Shown: positions 9,801-11,452 of the stretch, in pieces
Layout of the letters: the number at the start of each line of letters is the position of its first letter
How positions within the stretch are numbered: the stretch's first letter is position 1
Origin: Saccoglossus kowalevskii
Taxonomy: Eukaryota; Hemichordata; Enteropneusta; Harrimaniidae
Direction: 5' to 3'
Assembly (NCBI RefSeq): GCF_000003605.2
Contig: NW_003125415.1
Span: 1 to 11,452 of the forward strand
DNA: 11,452 nucleotides
Notes under the pieces: model-generated
What the model saw: the letters and a program-made list of their open reading frames with translations, nothing else
Told to the model about the DNA's origin: nothing
Databases searched by the model: none
Made by a program: the position numbers and the translations under genes

Positions 9801-11228
9801 GTTGTGACAAAGGCGTTTATGATCTGGTCAACCCCTTTTACAAGTGTCAAAAACGTCGACGCCACAACGACGTATTCTGTTCACACACACACATTTTAAC
9901 AACGTTCTCAAATAAAAAGTGTTGTGACAACGGCTTATTTCGTCCAGTGAGAACACGACTAGAATCACTGATTTGCATTGAATGTTTGTCTTGCAAATAT
10001 AAAATCGTTCGTTTTCGTGACTTTACATATCAGTACAATTACATACCTTGATCTTATAACATTACATTAAGGAGATTTAATTATAAGTATGTTAATTAAT
10101 TATAATTAACTTAATTAATTATAAATGATGTTAATTAACTTAACTTGACATGATTAGACATTATGTACAATGAACACCAAGTGTTGTATGCGTACTGTAC
10201 TGCTAAGTTTCCCGGAGGTGTGCAATGTTCTGTTCCTGTTTTTGATATTATTAATGAACGGCCACTATGTGAGGAGCATGCTAGAAAGATGGTGAGTAAT
10301 TATTCAATGTATCTTTCATTCTCACCAGGGGAGTTACATCATAGTCTCCCAATATCTAAACCTTAAAACAGTTACTGTGACGGCATTAATTATTCACTGG
10401 GTTTTAATTTTGATATTTTGACTGGTAAATAGAATCTGCTTGAAAAATAGAACTCGTTGTTTCTCTGCTAAATTAATGAACATAAAAGTCACTGAAATTG
10501 ACCAAACATCAAAAAAGTGAAATTTCTGATGCAACAAGAAATATGGTAAAAGTAATTTAGTGTTTGGCCAAAGTGGCTTTCAGCTAGTATAAGGTGTTTG
10601 CATTATTAGAAGCAAATTTCTAAAAGAAGCGTGAACCAAACATTGCAAATGCTGTATATTTGATCATGTCAATTTTGACCCATTTACACTTACCGGTATC
10701 GTCATTTAGGTAAGTGCATACAGTAAAATACTTTATTTTCGCTTGGAATTTATTTTCGCTACTTTCGCTGAAAGAATGATTCAGTGAAAATAAAATCCAG
10801 CGAATATACCCTTTTTCCTATATTTTACATTAAAGTTGTCAAAATCAGTGAAAATAAATTCTATCCAAACCACCCAAAATATCATTTCAGCAAAAATTTA
10901 TTCCAGCTAAAATAAAGTATTTTACAGTACTCTACTACGGTAATAAAGCAAATCCGTTATTTGGAGTTTATTGTCATGAGCAATGCATGTATCGTGTTGC
11001 AAACTTTCATTTGTTCACAGATGATGAATGTTTACATATCTTGTTTCTTGTAGGCCAATGTACAGAAAGGTGAAGCAAACAGAAAAGCCATGCTGGCAGA
11101 TGGTATGGCGCCTCCAAGACGACCGCGAAAGAAAACAAAACCATCAGCACTCACAAGGCCATCAAAGAAGAAAAAGAAAAAGAAACAACGGAGAAATATA
11201 CGCCCACAAAAACCCGTCCCTCCAGCAA
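598..11228 (+). CDS. INO80D: INO80 complex subunit D orthologue (spliced, 3' partial)
   Basis: Seven coding exons join without a frame break into residues 1-584 of a longer protein; the vertebrate protein is about 1,000 residues. INO80D is an accessory subunit of the INO80 ATP-dependent nucleosome remodeller and acts in the nucleus in transcription and DNA repair; its own biochemical role is poorly known. Seen in sequence: the start MYEGKHIH, two C3H-C3H zinc-binding domains (C18, C25, C36, H39, C51, C62, C75, H78 and C458, C468, C479, H482, C495, C505, C519, H522), and a basic tail with PRKKTKP and RPQKPVPPA. I recognise these from vertebrate INO80D. KANSL2 of the NSL complex shares the paired zinc domain, but the N-terminus, the linker after the first domain (GIVPKKERK) and the tail fit INO80D. 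Intron phases in order are 2, 1, 2, 2, 1, 0 and 1. The start at 598 has a G at -3 and matches the vertebrate start. Confidence 0.93.
866..1023 (+). mobile_element. TA-flanked MITE, copy 1 (158 bp)
   Basis: The left end, CTGTAAAATACTTTATTTT, is the reverse complement of the right end apart from a few changes. The inverted similarity runs about 40 bp inward through TTTTCGCT. TA flanks both ends (864-865 and 1024-1025), as for Tc1/mariner or pogo-type insertions. Compared with the copy at 10721-10927 it lacks about 50 bp near its right end. It has no coding capacity, so it would have been moved by a transposase encoded elsewhere. The superfamily is inferred from the TA duplication and the CAG/CTG ends only. 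Confidence 0.8.
1134..1258. mobile_element. TTAA-flanked piggyBac-like MITE (125 bp)
   Basis: The left end, CCTTTCAAATGCCATAATT, and the reverse complement of the right end, CATTTTGAATGCCATCATT, agree along about 27 bp. TTAA occurs directly outside both ends (1130-1133 and 1259-1262), which is the target signature of the piggyBac superfamily. There is no reading frame inside, so it is non-autonomous. The two ends have diverged, so it is an old insertion. Confidence 0.7.
1363..1470 (+). mobile_element. TA-flanked MITE, copy 4 (5'-truncated fragment)
   Basis: This matches the right two thirds of the 866-1023 family: a TTTTTCCCTATATTTTAATTC segment, the CACCCCAAAT region and the end TATTCTACAG followed by TA at 1471-1472. 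The left inverted end is missing or too decayed to see. It keeps the CACCCC segment that copy 1 has lost. Confidence 0.65.
1741..2546 (+). CDS. INO80D: INO80D coding exon 2: end of zinc domain, basic and proline-rich linker
   Basis: Encodes the last base of codon 73 to the first base of codon 342. C75-N-S-H78 completes the first zinc domain and is followed by LQVLGIVPKKERK. Residues 87-115 are strongly basic (KKERKRK at 87-93, then KEKEKKKEK), a plausible nuclear localisation signal. Residues 153-169 and 170-186 are a 17-residue tandem duplication. A charged, probably helical segment follows (KLQDKISKNKLKLEKEREKE, 187-206). Residues 237-290 are rich in proline, with PPPPP at 239-243. Residues 303-314 contain RPKRPRPIPALP. 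The end, DLYPLG, matches a short vertebrate motif. The acceptor is CACAG and the donor CTTG|GTGAGT; both are good. This linker is low-complexity and diverges quickly in the family. Confidence 0.92.
1979..2080 (+). repeat. 51-bp in-frame tandem duplication in the coding exon
   Basis: Units 1979-2029 and 2030-2080 encode LKVAKATADNREKSLKA and LKVAKATTNHKEKPLKA. The core GTTGCCAAGGCAACA is identical in both. GTTGCCAAGGCAAC is itself close to an inverted repeat (GTTGCC/GGCAAC with two bases between), which may have helped slippage or unequal exchange. The duplication keeps the frame and lies in the poorly conserved linker. Confidence 0.85.
2791..2844. repeat. 9-bp microsatellite, six units
   Basis: Six units of ATATGTRAA lie in register: three end in GTAAA and three in GTGAA, in the order A, G, G, A, G, A at the variable base. 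Because the unit is a multiple of three, the minus strand reads as a repeating Tyr-Phe-Thr peptide, which is a by-product and not a gene. Confidence 0.9.
2981..3182 (-). mobile_element. Solo LTR of a Ty3/gypsy-like retrotransposon (202 bp)
   Basis: The element begins TGTGGTAAC and ends GTTATCACA, so it has the TG...CA ends and short inverted termini of an LTR. It is flanked by a perfect 5-bp target duplication, ATAAT, at 2976-2980 and 3183-3187. On the minus strand it carries AATAAA inside CCACAAAATAAACGTG (3054-3069), a likely polyadenylation signal, which sets the orientation. No second LTR, primer-binding site or gag/pol remnant is visible, so it is a solo LTR left by recombination between two LTRs. 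The Ty3/gypsy assignment rests only on the TGT...ACA ends and 5-bp duplication; other LTR groups fit too. Confidence 0.75.
4284..4342. repeat. 23-bp repeat cluster, two full units and a part
   Basis: Units start with TACCAGGATG at 4284, 4307 and 4330. Each full unit also has GTGTGACCTTT or GTATGACCTTT, and the third breaks off after GGATGTTGG. The same unit reappears in intron 6 at 9281-9327. The reverse complement of each unit contains AAAGGTCA, the half-site of many nuclear receptors. This may be chance, or it may be a trace of a dispersed element. Confidence 0.75.
4861..4955 (+). mobile_element. Possible DNA-transposon terminus
   Basis: TACCGTACTTCCCCGATCAT, then GTAAGGGGTGGGCTTATACT followed by CGAGG, resembles the ends of pogo/Tigger-like elements, which often carry TTATACTCGAG-type segments next to a TA target. 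I found no matching inverted end within the next kilobase, and no transposase frame is recognisable. A poly-T run at 4961-4974 follows. This is a resemblance from memory, not a demonstrated element. Confidence 0.3.
5702..5888 (+). mobile_element. TA-flanked MITE, copy 2
   Basis: Same family and orientation as the copies at 866 and 10721, including GTGAAAATAAAATCCAGC, the TTTTTCCTATATTTCACATT segment and the right end TATTCCACAG followed by TA at 5889-5890. The left end is worn: AATAAAGTACTTGGAATTT replaces the expected terminus, so the exact start is uncertain. The right arm is the best preserved and shows the 40-bp inverted end with two TTTTCGCT-type steps. Confidence 0.75.
6461..6554 (+). 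CDS. INO80D: INO80D coding exon 3: acidic patch
   Basis: A 94-nt exon encoding the end of codon 342 to two bases of codon 373 (TG|T). It reads GFDLSDEEDYSDDDMLPW and then SSLDSEDP. The acidic cluster at residues 344-355 matches the place of the acidic stretch after the DLFPHLG motif in vertebrate INO80D. An acidic Ser-rich segment of this kind often contacts histones or basic partners and can be a casein kinase 2 target; that is inference. The acceptor is TCAATTCAG and the donor CCTG|GTAAGT; both are strong. Confidence 0.9.
6621..6656. other. GC-rich imperfect hairpin in intron 3
   Basis: GGGGCT (6621-6626) can pair with AGCCCC (6651-6656), and GGGAT (6634-6638) with ATCCC (6646-6650), leaving a 7-nt bulge on the left arm and a 7-nt loop. 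It stands out from the AT-rich surroundings. It could be part of an old repeat or a structured intron segment; nothing ties it to a known RNA. Confidence 0.4.
6808..6843. repeat. 18-bp perfect tandem duplication
   Basis: ACATTAATACTTGTAACG occurs twice in a row (6808-6825 and 6826-6843). The copies are identical, which suggests a recent replication slip. Confidence 0.9.
7109..7333 (+). CDS. INO80D: INO80D coding exon 4: basic His/Cys-rich helical segment
   Basis: Encodes the last base of codon 373 to two bases of codon 448. After YHNFDISSLRNLRVDVLETR comes a His/Lys/Cys-rich run (HRHCKHSHKYIHKHHRKC) and then CAKLLLDAVKANRHTAVNAI, which looks helical. The pattern fits the vertebrate segment between the acidic patch and the second zinc domain, where a Cys/Arg/Lys-rich helix precedes ALLQAA. 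The His-rich run is not an obvious zinc finger. The acceptor is CTCTCTACAG, with a good pyrimidine tract, and the donor CGAA|GTAAGT. A Met codon in frame upstream at 7035 lies in the intron and is not needed, because the acceptor and phase fit exactly. Confidence 0.88.
7334..8926 (+). other. INO80D: INO80D intron 4 (1,593 bp, phase 2)
   Basis: Runs from GTAAGT to TTATTTTTCAG. It contains the 17-unit minisatellite at 7521-7911. The remainder (7912-8926) is AT-rich with A-runs near 8549 and 8620. I see no supported gene or RNA there. Confidence 0.85.
7521..7911. repeat. 23-bp minisatellite, 17 units in two blocks
   Basis: Seventeen units of exactly 23 bp stay in register for 391 bp. Each starts GACCCAGACT or GACCTAGACT. 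Units 2-12 (7544-7796) continue mainly as GGTCCACAATTGA. Units 13-17 (7797-7911) continue as GATGCATATTTGA, the last with a changed end. Unit 1 is divergent (CCTATTGCA). The block switch is abrupt, which suggests two local expansions of different founder units. The minus strand has few stops, so it shows a 23-residue periodic reading frame that is an artefact of a unit not divisible by three. Confidence 0.95.
8927..9027 (+). CDS. INO80D: INO80D coding exon 5: first half of the second zinc domain
   Basis: Encodes the last base of codon 448 to the first base of codon 482. It contains C458-x9-C468-x10-C479-x2, with LPFTRHC at 473-479 matching vertebrate INO80D exactly in type and spacing. The partner ligand H482 is built across the intron as C|AC. 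The acceptor TTTTCAG is strong. The donor GAAC|GTATCC keeps GT but is poor at +4 to +6. Reading through it gives eight foreign codons and a stop at 9051-9053. Confidence 0.87.
9281..9327. repeat. 23-bp repeat, second locus
   Basis: A partial unit (AATGTGTGACCTTTAGG) is followed by a full unit beginning TACCAGGATGTGTGACCTTT at 9298 and a decayed TATCAGGG. It matches the cluster at 4284-4342 about 5 kb away. Confidence 0.75.
10077..10146. repeat. AT-rich palindromic and direct repeats beside the exon 6 acceptor
   Basis: TTAATTATAAGTATGTTAAT at 10077 returns as TTAATTATAAATGATGTTAA at 10115, a direct repeat with a 38-bp period. Inside, GTTAATTA and TAATTAAC (10091-10110) are perfect 8-bp inverted arms around ATTA. 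The block takes the place of the usual pyrimidine tract before the acceptor at 10156-10157. CTTAAC or CTTGAC nearby could serve as branch points. Confidence 0.8.
10158..10291 (+). CDS. INO80D: INO80D coding exon 6: second half of the second zinc domain
   Basis: Encodes the rest of codon 482 (His) to residue 526. It carries C495-x9-C505-x13-C519-x2-H522, with CTAKFPGGVQCSVPVFDI and PLCEEHARKM close to the vertebrate protein, the best conserved part of the window after the N-terminus. The start at 10158 was chosen because only this acceptor completes the His codon and keeps the 12-residue spacing to C495. The donor ATG|GTGAGT is strong, and the intron phase is 0. Confidence 0.9.
10292..11053 (+). 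other. INO80D: INO80D intron 6 (762 bp, phase 0)
   Basis: Runs from GTGAGT to TTTCTTGTAG. It holds the best complete TA-flanked MITE (10721-10927) and a competing acceptor at 11019-11020. The rest is plain AT-rich sequence. Confidence 0.85.
10721..10927 (+). mobile_element. TA-flanked MITE, copy 3 (207 bp, full length)
   Basis: The left end CAGTAAAATACTTTATTTT and the reverse complement of the right end, CTGTAAAATACTTTATTTT, match at all but one base. TA flanks both ends (10719-10720 and 10928-10929). This is the longest copy and a good reference for the family. It has no coding capacity. Confidence 0.85.
11054..11228 (+). CDS. INO80D: INO80D coding exon 7: basic tail (gene continues beyond the window)
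   Basis: Encodes residues 527-584 plus one base. It reads ANVQKGEANRKAML, then PPRRPRKKTKPSALTRPS, a run of seven lysines (564-570) and QRRNIRPQKPVPPA. The PRKKTKPxALT and RPQKPxPPA motifs match vertebrate INO80D just after the second zinc domain. This is a likely nuclear localisation or nucleic-acid-binding segment. The donor GCAA|GTGAGT is strong, in phase 1. An overlapping frame starting in the intron at 11028 is a shadow and does not resemble anything. Confidence 0.9.
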
Positions 11229-11452
11229 GTGAGTATAAATGAGATGTAAATTTGTTTTATTTGTTGTAAACTGGCAATTATTGATTTTCACTTTTGAATT
11301 ACTGTGAAAGTTTTTAAAAATCAGGGTCACAAATTTGCGAAAATATTTATTGCATAAACATCCTATCAAATTACTGTACATCACTAAGCGTGTTGACCAT
11401 TTTGAATCTGATTTGCAAAACAAAGTGATGTGCATCAAGGTATCATAATATG
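11229..11452 (+). other. INO80D: Start of INO80D intron 7
   Basis: Begins with GTGAGT and shows no acceptor followed by a recognisable INO80D continuation before the window ends, so the intron runs on and the C-terminal exons are missing here. Confidence 0.75.

Larger units (their letters stand above)
9028..10157 (+). other. INO80D: INO80D intron 5 (1,130 bp, phase 1), weak splice sites
   Basis: Runs from GTATCC at 9028 to GACATGATTAG at 10147-10157. The join is fixed by the protein: C|AC gives His, then IMYNEHQVLYAYC, which matches the vertebrate spacing from this His to the next Cys. It contains a 23-bp repeat pair (9281-9327), a CpG-richer stretch with two open frames of unknown meaning (about 9400-10050) and a palindromic AT block next to the acceptor (10077-10146). 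Confidence 0.82.

Noticed and set aside
598-11228. KANSL2 instead of INO80D
   Set aside because: Both families carry paired C3H-C3H domains, but the MYEGKHIH start, the GIVPKKERK linker and the PRKKTKP/RPQKPVPPA tail fit INO80D.
11028-11249. 73-residue frame over the last coding exon
   Set aside because: It is the wrong frame; the frame that continues from exon 6 in phase 0 gives the conserved INO80D tail.
1-11452. tRNA, rRNA or CRISPR array
   Set aside because: No A/B-box pair with a cloverleaf and no rRNA-like stretch was seen; the regular repeats are contiguous minisatellites without unique spacers.

Overview
The window is animal nuclear DNA. Coding sequence sits in short exons with GT...AG borders, separated by AT-rich introns of about 0.55 to 3.9 kb that carry decayed transposable elements and minisatellites. 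Nothing bacterial is present: no operons and no tightly packed genes. The protein is close to vertebrate INO80D but clearly diverged, which suggests an invertebrate metazoan, perhaps a deuterostome or a mollusc-like lineage. I cannot fix the species.

One gene on the + strand explains all the coding sequence I can support: the orthologue of INO80D, a subunit of the INO80 ATP-dependent chromatin remodelling complex. Seven coding exons join in one frame: 598-815, 1741-2546, 6461-6554, 7109-7333, 8927-9027, 10158-10291 and 11054-11228. They encode residues 1-584. The last exon ends on a good donor in phase 1, so the C-terminal part lies beyond the window. The 5' UTR is also split, with an acceptor at 576-577. 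The protein reads in order: a first C3H-C3H zinc-binding domain (residues 18-78), a basic nuclear-type linker, a 17-residue tandem duplication, a proline-rich stretch, an acidic patch, a His/Lys/Cys-rich helical segment, a second C3H-C3H domain (458-522), and a very basic tail.

The non-coding part holds several separable elements. There is a 127-bp imperfect tandem repeat at the left edge (51-330). A TA-flanked MITE family with about 40-bp inverted ends occurs at 866-1023, 5702-5888 and 10721-10927, plus a fragment at 1363-1470. A small TTAA-flanked piggyBac-like MITE lies at 1134-1258. A 202-bp solo LTR (2981-3182, minus orientation) has perfect 5-bp target duplications and may be nested in a second, larger TTAA-bounded element (2712-3537). 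Intron 5 has a 17-unit, 23-bp minisatellite (7521-7911) that switches abruptly between two unit types. A different 23-bp repeat with AGGTCA-type cores occurs in introns 3 and 6.

The most gene-relevant oddities are in splicing. Intron 6 cuts the second zinc domain inside a ligand histidine codon and has both a poor donor and an acceptor without a pyrimidine tract. Exon 8 has a competing acceptor 33 nt upstream that would cause immediate termination. I found no new multi-gene system; the interest lies in the gene model and in the layered mobile-element record.
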